From contig CAJTOY010000001.1 in the NCBI GenBank assembly GCA_910578195.1, positions 310,001 through 374,000 on the forward strand: a DNA stretch of 64,000 bases. The letters are read 5' to 3'. Below are positions 34,251-42,799 of the stretch, in pieces (position 1 is the first letter of the stretch; each line of letters starts with the position of its first letter). The translations under genes were made by a program, and so were the position numbers. Source of the DNA: an uncultured Christensenella sp. (GTDB lineage Bacteria; Bacillota; Clostridia; Christensenellales; Borkfalkiaceae). Under the pieces are notes generated by a model. The model did not search any database, was not told the DNA's origin, and saw only the letters and a list, made by a program, of their open reading frames with translations.

Positions 34251-35627
34251 TCACTTCAAAAGCATCTGCAAAGATGCTATCAAATACTGTTTTACGAACG
34301 AGGGCTGAATTATATTGTCAATATAACCGCACTTTGCCGCATTGACGGGGTCGGAATTTTCGTCCGAATATCTGTCTGCAAGTTTTTGCTTGTCAACTCC
34401 TTTTTCGGAAGAAAATTCGATTTCCGCGCCTTGCACGCTGTCGAACAACGCAATTTTCGAATTCGCAAAAGCATACGAATAGTCGTAGCCCATACTCTTC
34501 GCCGCAAAGACCGTATATCCGAGCCCCACTGCTTTTCCCGACACTACGGTAATTTTAGCCGCGTCGATACAGTCGAGTATCGACACGTACTCGCCGAGCT
34601 CCTTGATTACTAGGCTGTTGTTTGCGTCGAGGTCGGCTTCTATTCCGAGCGTGTTAACAAACGTTATATACGGCAGAGAATAACAGCAGGCAAATTCCGC
34701 GAAATCTTTCAGCTTTCTTACGTTTAACGCGTTGAGGCTCACGCCGTCCGCGCCGTCGAATATTACCGCCGCGACAGCAATTCCGCCTATGCGCGACAAA
34801 TAGCACTTGACCTCGGGCGCGTAAGACGCGCCCACCTCGACGTAGCTATTTTCGTCGAAAACCTTTAAAAGCTGTTTCAGTTCGACTTTCTTGTCGAGCA
34901 AAGGGATTGCTTCGTTCAAATCCTCGCAATCCTCAACTCTCGTAGAAAGAATTGCGCTTATCTTTAAAATAGTTTCCTTGATCTCGCCGAAATCCTTAAC
35001 GGTAAAATCCGCAAGATTTGCCTTGGCAAGACCGACAGCGCCGCCAACGTCGTATTTCGATAAATTTTTGCCGCTACGGGCAGATACAACAACGGGGCTG
35101 TTTACCGCAAGCGCACTCTTTTTATCAATAAAGAAGTTAAAATCGCACAATCCTGCAAGCATTGCAATTTGTCCGTAGGCTTCGCCGTTAACGATTAAAT
35201 ACTGGGGAACCGAGCCCTTCAACTGCGACGCCTTCAAGATTAAGGACGCCAGTCCTTCGAGCACGTTCACCCCTTCGCCTATCTGCACACCGAGCGACGA
35301 CAACAGATAAATTACGGGCGTCGAAGATTTTTCGGCTTGGTCGAGGCATTTTGCGATTTTTTCGCAGTTCGCTTTACTCACGCCGCCCGAAAGCACCGCG
35401 CCGTTCTGCGCGACGATATAGAAAGGATTTTCCTCTATTGTGGCAAAACCCGTTACAACGCCCTCGCCTTCTGCTTCGTTTCCGTAAAAATCGTTTTTGG
35501 AAAAACTGTAAGTCGACAGCTCGACAAAGCTGTCATTGTCAATCAGCTGACCGATGTCCTCGCGAATACCTTTGCCAGCCTCTAAAATTTTCTGCTTACG
35601 CGACTGCAATAAGCGTATTTTGTCCAT
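34251..35627 (-). CDS. Divergent acyl-CoA carboxyltransferase (MmdA/12S-like)
   Basis: 458 residues against about 510 for MmdA/PccB. Two crotonase-type halves are visible: a first one with GEAYGQIAMLAGLCDFNFFID and a second with IGGIAVAAVIFDGADGVSLNALNVRKL and SGKAVGLGYTVFAAKSMGYDY. The usual oxyanion glycines are partly changed, so it is divergent; CoA substrate unknown (propionyl/methylmalonyl/glutaconyl are options). TTTAGGAG precedes ATG 35627. First gene of the operon. Confidence 0.8.
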   Translation of the reverse strand: MDKIRLLQSRKQKILEAGKGIREDIGQLIDNDSFVELSTYSFSKNDFYGNEAEGEGVVTGFATIEENPFYIVAQNGAVLSGGVSKANCEKIAKCLDQAEKSSTPVIYLLSSLGVQIGEGVNVLEGLASLILKASQLKGSVPQYLIVNGEAYGQIAMLAGLCDFNFFIDKKSALAVNSPVVVSARSGKNLSKYDVGGAVGLAKANLADFTVKDFGEIKETILKISAILSTRVEDCEDLNEAIPLLDKKVELKQLLKVFDENSYVEVGASYAPEVKCYLSRIGGIAVAAVIFDGADGVSLNALNVRKLKDFAEFACCYSLPYITFVNTLGIEADLDANNSLVIKELGEYVSILDCIDAAKITVVSGKAVGLGYTVFAAKSMGYDYSYAFANSKIALFDSVQGAEIEFSSEKGVDKQKLADRYSDENSDPVNAAKCGYIDNIIQPSFVKQYLIASLQMLLK

Positions 35628-35662
35628 AAAATTCTCCTAAATACCAAATTCCTACATTTAAT

Positions 35663-35692
35663 ATTTTATCATAAATTTTATTATTAAAGCAA
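35663..35692 (-). promoter_or_regulatory. Promoter of the decarboxylase operon
   Basis: TTGCTT (35692-35687), an 18-bp spacer ending in TGA, TAAAAT (35668-35663). Confidence 0.6.
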
Positions 35693-35693
35693 G

Positions 35694-35719
35694 AAAAAAA
35701 GACGACTTTTTCGTCATCT
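35694..35719 (-). terminator. Terminator after the TVP38 gene
   Basis: On the minus strand GACGA-AAAAG-TCGTC followed by seven T. It overlaps the last codons of the membrane protein gene. Confidence 0.7.
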
Positions 35720-36616
35720 TTTTAACTTTAATTTTGTTTTGATAAAGTTGTCTATTTTATCGGAATATTTGCAAACGAGCCAGAACGAAATTCCTATCAG
35801 CACCGCAATGACAATCCATATTAAAATGCCCCACCAAGTGTTGAAGGGTATCAGCCCGAACGAAAACGACGTCGACGCGACGGATATAGCCCTCGTCACC
35901 ACTATCATAACAAGGAAGTAGCCCCAGGTCATGGACGACAATCCCGCAACGAAACACAAGATATCGTCGGGAAACATCGGCAATAGAAACATAATCGAAA
36001 GTATCAGATAGTCCTTGTTTTTCAGCTTTTGAAGCCACTTGTCAAGCGCTTCCTTCCCAACTATCCATTTAACGGCCTTATAGCCGACCCAGCGCCCGAT
36101 TGCAAACGCGACTATCGAGCCCGTAACGATACCTATAAAACTGAATATTGCACATTTAAGCGGCCCGAAAAGTGCTACTCCCGCGGCTACCGCAATCGAA
36201 CCGGGCACGGGCAATACGACGACTTGCAGAAAGCAAAAGAGAATAAACAGAAAAACCGCCATATTCCCGAAGCCCGCAATGTAAACCCTGAGCGCGTCTA
36301 TGCTGTTGATTTTGGTAATTATCCCCGTCGCGCAGATAGTGAAAAACACCACGCCCACTATGGCGAGAAAAATCAGTGTGCACAAAATCAACTTGTAAGG
36401 TATTTGTTTTTGAAACAAGTAAAACACAATTCCCGCAAGCACCAGACTTGCCGAAGCCGACGACGCCACGATGATAAGCGTCATGAAATGTTCGGCTATA
36501 AACGGCAAACTTTTATAAGCGAGCCCGTATGCCGTAAAAACAAAGGCAACCGCGCCGAAAAGCACCGCCGCCAGAATATTGACCGTATGTTTTAAAACTT
36601 CTTTAAATAAAACCAT
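35714..36616 (-). CDS. TVP38/TMEM64 (DedA-like) membrane protein
   Basis: About 300 residues, seven to eight helices. LPVPGSIAVAAGVALFG and the re-entrant-loop GxxxGxxxxFxxGR-like IVTGSIVAFAIGRWVG fit the SNARE-associated/VTT family of lipid scramblase-related proteins. Extended N-terminus compared with DedA. ATG 36616 has AAGG just before it; an in-frame upstream ATG has no ribosome site. Substrate unknown. Confidence 0.85.
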   Translation of the reverse strand: MVLFKEVLKHTVNILAAVLFGAVAFVFTAYGLAYKSLPFIAEHFMTLIIVASSASASLVLAGIVFYLFQKQIPYKLILCTLIFLAIVGVVFFTICATGIITKINSIDALRVYIAGFGNMAVFLFILFCFLQVVVLPVPGSIAVAAGVALFGPLKCAIFSFIGIVTGSIVAFAIGRWVGYKAVKWIVGKEALDKWLQKLKNKDYLILSIMFLLPMFPDDILCFVAGLSSMTWGYFLVMIVVTRAISVASTSFSFGLIPFNTWWGILIWIVIAVLIGISFWLVCKYSDKIDNFIKTKLKLKR

Positions 36617-36651
36617 TACCTTATATATATTATATATAAAAAGCAATGAAA

Positions 36652-37098
36652 TTATAATGAGCTTCTGAAATTTTTTATAGCGTCCGTCGCGAGTTTGTCG
36701 CAGATATTGTTGTACTCGTTGTCCGCATGACCCTTCACCTTTATAAAGGTGAGCTTGTGCGTTTTAGAAAGCGCGTAAAGCTCCTTCCATAAATCCGCAT
36801 TTATAAGAGGTTTATTGTCCGCTTTCCGCCAGCCCAGCCTCGCCCAATCGTAAATCCAGCCCTTATTAAAGGCATTTACCGTGTATGCCGAATCACTGTA
36901 AACGTTCACAGCGCAAGGTTCTTTCAGACATTTTAGTCCCTCTATTACCGCAGTGACCTCCATTCTGTTATTTGTCGTCGAGCCGTCGGCGGCGGAAATT
37001 CTTTTTTCGTGACCGTTAAACATTAGCACGGCGCCCCAGCCGCCTATGCCGGGGTTACCCGAGCAAGCGCCGTCAGTATATAAAGTTATCTGTTTCAT
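36652..37098 (-). CDS. rnhA: Ribonuclease HI
   Basis: 148 residues. YTDGACSGNPG, NNRMEV, YSDSAY and the H-loop KGHADNEYNN carry the D-E-D-D and His residues that cleave RNA in RNA/DNA hybrids. ATG overlaps the proC stop (ATGA), so the longer frame is rejected. Confidence 0.95.
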   Translation of the reverse strand: MKQITLYTDGACSGNPGIGGWGAVLMFNGHEKRISAADGSTTNNRMEVTAVIEGLKCLKEPCAVNVYSDSAYTVNAFNKGWIYDWARLGWRKADNKPLINADLWKELYALSKTHKLTFIKVKGHADNEYNNICDKLATDAIKNFRSSL

Positions 37099-37904
37099 TT
37101 TTCGGAAAGTTCTTTCGAGCGCTGAACGCACGACGAAACCACGTCGGAAATAACGCCGCGGAAATTCTTCTCTTCGAGTAGCTTTACCGCCTCGACGCCC
37201 GTTCCGCTTTTACTCGCCTCCACTATCAGCTCGGACAAGGTTTGCTCGTCGCGCGCCGCCATTTCCGCCGCGCCGAGTATTGTCTGAATGGCGAGAATTT
37301 TCGCCTCGTTTTTAGTCAGTCCGCTTTTAGCGCCAGCGTCTACAAGGCTGTCGATAAACATGAAAGTATAAGCCGAACCGTTTACGCTCAAACCCGCAAC
37401 TGCGTCCATTTTACTTTCGTCAACGCTGAGAATAGTTCCCAGACAGTTAAAAACGTTGCTGATAAATTCGGTATCGTCCGTCGATTTATTGTAATCGGAC
37501 ATATCGATGCCGATTGCGCCGCTGCCTATCGCGCAAGGCAAATTCGGAAGGCATCTCGCCACTTTTACCGCGCTTATGCCGAACGCATTTTTGATTGCGT
37601 TTTTCTTTACGTCGGGGATTACGGAAATAATTTTTTCGGGCTTTAAGCCATTTAAACTCTTGACTGTTTCGTCGAATTTATGCGGCTCGATTGCAAGAAG
37701 CAAAAATTCGCTGTTTTCCGCAACTACTCTGTTGTCTGACGTAGTGCGAACGCCGAGAAAATCCACCTCGGCAAGTTTATCCTCAGAAGAGTCGCTCACG
37801 ATTATTTTTTTCTCGTGTAAAAAATCGGACAAAACCACGCCCTTTAAAATCGTATGCGCCATAGCGCCGCAACCGATTATACCGAGTTTAAAATGTTTTT
37901 TCAT
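37095..37904 (-). CDS. proC: Pyrroline-5-carboxylate reductase
   Basis: 269 residues. NADP-binding LGIIGCGAMA and the C-terminal GLSVNGSAYTFMFIDSLVDAGAKSGL helix are family signatures. It makes proline from P5C. GGAG lies 8-9 nt before ATG 37904; divergent from tRNA-Trp. Confidence 0.94.
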   Translation of the reverse strand: MKKHFKLGIIGCGAMAHTILKGVVLSDFLHEKKIIVSDSSEDKLAEVDFLGVRTTSDNRVVAENSEFLLLAIEPHKFDETVKSLNGLKPEKIISVIPDVKKNAIKNAFGISAVKVARCLPNLPCAIGSGAIGIDMSDYNKSTDDTEFISNVFNCLGTILSVDESKMDAVAGLSVNGSAYTFMFIDSLVDAGAKSGLTKNEAKILAIQTILGAAEMAARDEQTLSELIVEASKSGTGVEAVKLLEEKNFRGVISDVVSSCVQRSKELSEK

Positions 37905-37924
37905 AAATATATCTCCGAAAACAG

Positions 37925-37953
37925 TTGACTTAAATTGAATGTTATTATATAAT
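37925..37953 (+). promoter_or_regulatory. tRNA-Trp promoter
   Basis: TTGACT (37925-37930), 17-bp spacer, TATAAT (37948-37953); the tRNA starts 19 nt after the -10. Confidence 0.8.
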
Positions 37954-37971
37954 TTATTAGCTTTCAAATTT

Positions 37972-38046
37972 AGGGGAGTAGCTCAACGGTAGAGTCGCGG
38001 TCTCCAAAACCGTCGGTTGCATGTTCGAATCGTGTCTCCCCTGCCA
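37972..38046 (+). tRNA. tRNA-Trp (anticodon CCA), CCA encoded
   Basis: 75 nt. Acceptor stem AGGGGAG/CTCCCCT, discriminator G, encoded CCA, D-arm GCTCAACGGTAGAGT, anticodon loop CTCCAAA (CCA, Trp codon UGG), T-loop TTCGAAT. Followed by a hairpin terminator. Confidence 0.95.
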
Positions 38047-38079
38047 AAACTTGTTTCGCACAATAGCGAAGCAAGTTTT
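38026..38079 (+). repeat. 54-bp direct repeat, copy 1 (tRNA-Trp 3' end plus terminator)
   Basis: Perfect copy of 38156-38209. It begins in the T-loop of the tRNA and includes the acceptor strand, CCA and the hairpin AAAACTTG-TTTCGC-ACAATA-GCGAA-GCAAGTTTT that serves as the tRNA terminator. Confidence 0.9.
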
Positions 38080-38155
38080 ATTTTTACATGCAACCTCGGT
38101 TGCATGTGACGCGATTGACTTCGTAACAATCGCTATTCCGTCGCTACGCTCCTTA
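38080..38155. other. 76-bp stub between the tRNA repeats
   Basis: It contains the palindrome ACATGCAACC-TC-GGTTGCATGT (38086-38107), whose right arm copies the tRNA T-stem, and the inverted repeat GCGATTG/CAATCGC (38111-38133). No coding capacity. Confidence 0.75.
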
Positions 38156-38209
38156 CGAATCGTGTCTCCCCTGCCAAAACTTGTTTCGCACAATAGCGAA
38201 GCAAGTTTT
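38156..38209 (+). repeat. 54-bp direct repeat, copy 2
   Basis: Exact copy of 38026-38079, offset by 130 bp. It is a tRNA 3' fragment only, with no 5' acceptor, D- or anticodon arm. Its hairpin, followed by a T7 run, lies just downstream of purB. Confidence 0.9.
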
Positions 38210-38216
38210 TTTATTT

Positions 38217-39653
38217 TTATATCTTTACGTCGCCTTTCTGACCGAGAACGGCGGTGTTTTCATTCAAAATCGGGTCGACTTCGTTTTTGATAAATTCAAC
38301 CGTCTGGGACGGCGCGCGACCGATAAATTTATGCGCGTCGAGTATTTCGTCAATCTTGTCGTGTACGGGCGCAAAAGTCTTATCTTCTTTAATGAGCTCG
38401 ATTAAGTTATTATCTTTGCCGAACTCTTTCACGTTTTTGCCCGCTTGCATGGACAATACTCTGATTTTCTCGTGAAGCTCCTGACGGTTACCCCCCGCCT
38501 TGACGCACTCCATCATTATGTTTTCGGTCGCCATAAACGGAAGCTCCGCCGCGATATGCTTCGCGATAACCTTATCGTAAACGACGAGGTTTTCGGAAAC
38601 GTTCATATAAATATTCAAAATTCCGTCGAGCGCAAGGAAAGCCTGGGCGTTTACAATTCGTCTGTTCGCCGAATCGTCAAGCGTCCTTTCAAACCACTGC
38701 GTGCCCGCCGTTATCGCGCTGTTCATAGGCAGAGAAATTACGAAGCGCGCAAGCGAACCCATTCTCTCGCTGCGCATAGGGTTGCGCTTATACGCCATCG
38801 CCGACGAGCCTATCTGCGATTTTTCGAACGGCTCCTCGATTTCCTTCATATTCTGCAAAATGCGGATATCGTTCGAAAATTTATAGGCGCTTTGCGCAAT
38901 CTGCGAAAGAACGCACAGCACGTTATAATCGAACTTCCTCGGATATGTCTGCCCCGTTACTCCGTAAACCTTATCATAACCGAGCTTATTAATAACTCTT
39001 TTTTCGAGTTCGGCAACCTTGACTTCGTCGCCACCGAAAAGCTCCATAAAGCTTGCTTGCGTACCCGTGGTACCCTTTACGCCGCGAAGCTTAAAGGACT
39101 TTTGTAAGCTTACGAGGTTATGATAATCCATCGTCAAATCCTGCAACCACAAAGTTGCGCGTTTGCCCACTGTGGTGAGCTGCGCGGGCTGCAAGTGAGT
39201 GAAGCCGAGCGTCGGCAAAGCTTTGTATTTCAAAGCGAAAGCGCGAAGCTTGTCCATAACGTTTACAAGCTTGCCCTTTACAATTTCGAGCGCGTCGTTT
39301 AAAATAATCAGCTCGGAATTGCAGTCTACGAAGCAGCTTGTCGCGCCGAGATGTATTATCGGCATAGCCGACTTAGCCTGGTCGCCGAAGGCGTGGACGT
39401 GAGCCATTACGTCGTGGCGCACCTCCCTCTCGTATTTTTCCGCAAGCTCGAAATTGATGTCCTCGGCGTACTTTTTCATTTCGTCGATTTGTGCCTTCGA
39501 AATATTCAGACCGAGCTCCATTTCCGCCTCGGCAAGCGCAATCCAAAGTTTTCTCCAAAGCGCAAAACGCTTTTTATCCGAAAAATTTTCGCACATTGCC
39601 TTGCTTGCGTATCTCGTATTGAGCGGATTTTGGTATACAGAATTATCCAGCAT
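38217..39653 (-). CDS. purB: Adenylosuccinate lyase
   Basis: 478 residues. The fumarase-superfamily signature GSSAMAYKRNP is intact with the flexible catalytic-loop Ser, plus THLQPAQLTTVGKR (His). It splits SAICAR and adenylosuccinate in purine synthesis. AGGAG lies 7 nt before ATG 39653, so the longer frame is rejected. Confidence 0.95.
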   Translation of the reverse strand: MLDNSVYQNPLNTRYASKAMCENFSDKKRFALWRKLWIALAEAEMELGLNISKAQIDEMKKYAEDINFELAEKYEREVRHDVMAHVHAFGDQAKSAMPIIHLGATSCFVDCNSELIILNDALEIVKGKLVNVMDKLRAFALKYKALPTLGFTHLQPAQLTTVGKRATLWLQDLTMDYHNLVSLQKSFKLRGVKGTTGTQASFMELFGGDEVKVAELEKRVINKLGYDKVYGVTGQTYPRKFDYNVLCVLSQIAQSAYKFSNDIRILQNMKEIEEPFEKSQIGSSAMAYKRNPMRSERMGSLARFVISLPMNSAITAGTQWFERTLDDSANRRIVNAQAFLALDGILNIYMNVSENLVVYDKVIAKHIAAELPFMATENIMMECVKAGGNRQELHEKIRVLSMQAGKNVKEFGKDNNLIELIKEDKTFAPVHDKIDEILDAHKFIGRAPSQTVEFIKNEVDPILNENTAVLGQKGDVKI

Positions 39654-39666
39654 AACTTTTCTCCTA

Positions 39667-40188
39667 TCAGCATTTAACGGGCTGAGAATACTCAACCCCG
39701 AACGTATCGACAGTAACCTTTTTCATGGTCTGTGCCTTTACGGGCTTGTCGTGCCAATCGGTTTTAACCGACGCGATTTCGTCGACGACTTCAATTCCCT
39801 CGATAACCTTACCGAACGCCGCATACTGCCCGTCGAGGTGCGAAGAATTTTTATGCATTATGAAAAACTGCGAACCCGCGCTGTCGGGCTGCATGGCGCG
39901 CGCCATGGAAAGAACCCCGCGCTCGTGCTTGATATCGTTTTGCTTAAACCCGTTTATGGCAAACTCGCCCTTGATATGGTAGCCGGGGCCGCCCGTACCG
40001 ACGCCCGCAGGGTCGCCGCCCTGAATCATGAAACCCGCAATTACTCTGTGAAAAATCAAGCCGTCGTAAAAACCGCTTTTAACAAGACTGATAAAGTTGT
40101 TTACGGTGTTGGGCGCTTTATCGGGATAAAGCTCGGCTTTGATAATTTTTCCGTTTTCCATTTCAATAGATACTATCGGATTAGACAT
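39667..40188 (-). CDS. ppiB: Peptidyl-prolyl cis-trans isomerase (cyclophilin)
   Basis: 173 residues. FHRVIAGFMIQGGDP, GVLSMARAMQPDSAGSQFFI and FGKVIEG are cyclophilin signatures, with Arg, Phe/Met and Gln of the active site. No signal peptide, so cytoplasmic. GAGGAG precedes ATG 40188. Confidence 0.95.
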   Translation of the reverse strand: MSNPIVSIEMENGKIIKAELYPDKAPNTVNNFISLVKSGFYDGLIFHRVIAGFMIQGGDPAGVGTGGPGYHIKGEFAINGFKQNDIKHERGVLSMARAMQPDSAGSQFFIMHKNSSHLDGQYAAFGKVIEGIEVVDEIASVKTDWHDKPVKAQTMKKVTVDTFGVEYSQPVKC

Positions 40189-40208
40189 ATATAACTCCTC
40201 GAAACTTT

Positions 40209-40661
40209 TTAAAGTTCACAATATTTTTCAAGTTTTACGCCCGCCTCTTCGAACAGACGAATAGAAAATTCGTCGGGGTAGCCGTCTTTGAACACAACGC
40301 GCGAAATCCCCGAATTGATTATAATCTTCGCACAAATAACGCACGGCTGGTGCGTGCAGTAAAGCGTGCAGCCTTCCACGCTGCACCCCACCCTTGCCGC
40401 CTGAATAATCGCGTTCTGCTCGGCGTGCACGGCGTAGCACAGCTCGTGTCTGGTTCCGCTCTCTATCCCCAGCTTTTTGCGCATACATTCTTTTTTATCC
40501 GCACAACTTTTAATGCCTTGCGGCGCACCGTTATAGCCCGTCGCAATTATCCGCTTATTTTTGACTATCACAGCGCCGACGTGTCTGTTCTCCTGAAAAC
40601 AGCTTGACCACGTTCCTATCTGCTCGGTCATATCCATAAATCTTTTATCCCATTTATCCAT
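40209..40661 (-). CDS. comEB: dCMP deaminase (ComEB-like)
   Basis: 150 residues. Zinc site HAEQNAI (His, catalytic Glu) and PCVICAK (two Cys) plus an upstream Cys-rich structural zinc region. It turns dCMP into dUMP for thymidylate synthesis. The ATG is 6 nt after a -10 box with no ribosome site. Confidence 0.93.
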   Translation of the reverse strand: MDKWDKRFMDMTEQIGTWSSCFQENRHVGAVIVKNKRIIATGYNGAPQGIKSCADKKECMRKKLGIESGTRHELCYAVHAEQNAIIQAARVGCSVEGCTLYCTHQPCVICAKIIINSGISRVVFKDGYPDEFSIRLFEEAGVKLEKYCEL

Positions 40662-40667
40662 AATTAA

Positions 40668-40696
40668 ATTCTATCATATATTTCGGTAAAAAGCAA
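40668..40696 (-). promoter_or_regulatory. comEB promoter, leaderless arrangement
   Basis: TTGCTT (40696-40691), a 17-bp spacer ending in TGA, TAGAAT (40673-40668), then 6 nt and ATG (40661). Confidence 0.7.
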
Positions 40697-40725
40697 TTTT
40701 TTACATAATTTTGTTTTATTTAATT

Positions 40726-40754
40726 TTGTTTAGTTTATAAAATAACCGTATTTA
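40726..40754 (+). promoter_or_regulatory. Probable groES-groEL promoter
   Basis: TTGTTT (40726-40731), 17-bp spacer, TATTTA (40749-40754), then GGAGG before ATG. No CIRCE inverted repeat is visible between comEB and groES. Confidence 0.5.
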
Positions 40755-40781
40755 AAATAAAATTTTTTTCGGAGGATTTTT

Positions 40782-41066
40782 ATGAAAATTATACCGTTAT
40801 TCGACAAGGTTGTCGTTGAAGGTCTTAAAGCAGAAGAAAAAACCAAAAGCGGACTGTATTTAACCTCTGCTGCCCAAGAAAAACCCGCGCAATGCGTCGT
40901 CGTTGCGGTAGGTCCCGGCGGAAACGTCGACGGCAAGGAAGTCAAAATGCAGGTTAAAGTCGGGGACAAGGTTTTGCTTGCCAAATACAGCGGAACCGAA
41001 GTTAAAGTCGACGACAAGGAATACACCATTATCCGCCAGAGCGATATTCTGGCAATCGTAGAATAA
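40782..41066 (+). CDS. groES: Co-chaperonin GroES
   Basis: 94 residues. PLFDKVVVEGLKAEEKTKSGLYL and VKVGDKVLLAKYSGTEV are GroES motifs, and the mobile loop is present. Caps the GroEL ring. GGAGG site upstream. Confidence 0.97.
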   Translation: MKIIPLFDKVVVEGLKAEEKTKSGLYLTSAAQEKPAQCVVVAVGPGGNVDGKEVKMQVKVGDKVLLAKYSGTEVKVDDKEYTIIRQSDILAIVE

Positions 41067-41085
41067 TAAAAGGAGAAATTGACTT

Positions 41086-42714
41086 ATGGCTAAACAGATT
41101 AAATACGGCGACGAAGCAAGAAAAAAACTCGAAACGGGCGTAAACGTTATCGCGGATACCGTTAAAATCACGCTCGGACCCAAGGGCAGAAACGTTGTGC
41201 TGGACAAGAAGTTCGGCGCTCCCCTCATTACGAACGACGGCGTTACAATCGCTAAGGAAATCGAACTCGAAGACCCGTTTGAAAACATGGGCGCCCAGCT
41301 CGTAAAAGAAGTTTCCACCAAAACCAACGACGTTGCCGGCGACGGCACCACCACCGCCGTTGTACTTGCGCAGGCAATAGTTAAAGAAGGACTTAAAAAC
41401 CTTGCGGCGGGCGCAAACCCCGTAATTTTGAAAAAAGGCATTTCGTCGGCTGTCGAAACCGCGGTCGCAAAAATTCAGAAAATTTCAAAGCCCGTTGAAA
41501 ACAAGCTGGGAATTTCTCAGGTTGCCTCCATTTCCGCGGGCGACGAAAAAATCGGCGAGCTTATCGCAAACGCAATGGAAATCGTCGGCAAGGACGGCGT
41601 TATCACGGTTGAAGAAGGCAAGACAATGGCAACCGAGCTCACCACCGTCGAAGGTATGCAGTTCGACAGAGGCTACGCCTCCGCCTACATGGTCACCAAC
41701 ACCGATAAAATGGAAGCCGTTCTCGACAACCCCTATATACTTATAACCGACAAGAAAATATCTTCTTTGCAAGAAATTCTGCCCGTTATCGAGCCCATCG
41801 CTCAGCAGGGTGCAAGACTTCTTATCATTGCCGAAGACGTCGAAGGCGACGCGCTTGCGGCGCTTATCGTAAACAAGCTTAAAGGCGTTTTAAACTGCGT
41901 TGCGGTCAAGGCTCCCGGCTTCGGCGACAGAAGAAAAGCTATGCTCGAAGACATAGCAATCCTCACGGGCGGCACGGTTATTTCAAGCGATTTGGGCTAC
42001 GAATTCAAGGACGTTACTACCGACATGCTCGGCAGAGCGTCGCAGGTTAAAGTCGACAAGGACAACACCACCATTATCAACGGCGCGGGCGAGGCAAAGG
42101 ACATCAAAGCGCGCGTATCCTCCATTAAAGCGCAGATTGCCGAAACCACGTCCGATTACGACAGAGAAAAATTGCAGGAAAGGCTTGCAAAGCTTGCGGG
42201 CGGCGTTGCGGTAATAAACGTCGGCGCGGCAACCGAAGTCGAAATGAAAGAGAAAAAGCTTCGTATCGAGGACGCATTGGCAGCTACCCGCGCGGCAGTC
42301 GAAGAGGGAATTGTTCCCGGCGGCGGCGTTGCACTCCTCTCCACCATTCCCGAGCTTAAAGCGCTTATCGACACCCTCGACGGCGACGAAAAAACGGGCG
42401 CGGCAATCGTTATGAAGGCGATTGAAGAACCCGTCCGCCAGATTGCGAAAAACGCAGGCTTCGACGGCTCGGTTATCGTCAACAACATTTTATCCGCCAA
42501 AAAAGCAAACTACGGCTTCGACGCGCTGAAAAACGAGTATACCGATATGGTTAAAAGCGGTATTATCGACCCGACTAAGGTTTCGCGTTCGGTGCTTCAA
42601 AATGCGGCTTCGGTTGCGGCTACGCTCCTCACAACAGAAAGCATCGTAACCGATATCCCCACTCCTCCCGCGGCGGCGCCTATGGGTAACCCCGACATGG
42701 GCGGCATGTATTAA
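41086..42714 (+). CDS. groEL: Chaperonin GroEL
   Basis: 542 residues. LGPKGRNVVLDKKFGAPLITNDGVTIAKEI, GDGTTTA (ATPase Asp) and the C-terminal Gly/Met repeat GNPDMGGMY are all normal. Folds proteins with ATP together with GroES. AGGAG precedes ATG 41086. Confidence 0.98.
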   Translation: MAKQIKYGDEARKKLETGVNVIADTVKITLGPKGRNVVLDKKFGAPLITNDGVTIAKEIELEDPFENMGAQLVKEVSTKTNDVAGDGTTTAVVLAQAIVKEGLKNLAAGANPVILKKGISSAVETAVAKIQKISKPVENKLGISQVASISAGDEKIGELIANAMEIVGKDGVITVEEGKTMATELTTVEGMQFDRGYASAYMVTNTDKMEAVLDNPYILITDKKISSLQEILPVIEPIAQQGARLLIIAEDVEGDALAALIVNKLKGVLNCVAVKAPGFGDRRKAMLEDIAILTGGTVISSDLGYEFKDVTTDMLGRASQVKVDKDNTTIINGAGEAKDIKARVSSIKAQIAETTSDYDREKLQERLAKLAGGVAVINVGAATEVEMKEKKLRIEDALAATRAAVEEGIVPGGGVALLSTIPELKALIDTLDGDEKTGAAIVMKAIEEPVRQIAKNAGFDGSVIVNNILSAKKANYGFDALKNEYTDMVKSGIIDPTKVSRSVLQNAASVAATLLTTESIVTDIPTPPAAAPMGNPDMGGMY

Positions 42715-42799
42715 AAAAATTAAACCCGCAGCTAAAGCGTACTTCCCATAGGGAATTAAAAAACTAAATTATTAAGAGTTATACTTTCAAGCAAGGACA

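Noticed and set aside
38096..38209. A second tRNA gene downstream of tRNA-Trp
   Set aside because: Only the 3' third is present; the 5' acceptor strand, D-arm and anticodon arm are missing and a 48-bp tract breaks the T-arm.
38026..38209. CRISPR-like repeat
   Set aside because: Only two copies, one of them part of a tRNA, and no cas gene in the window.
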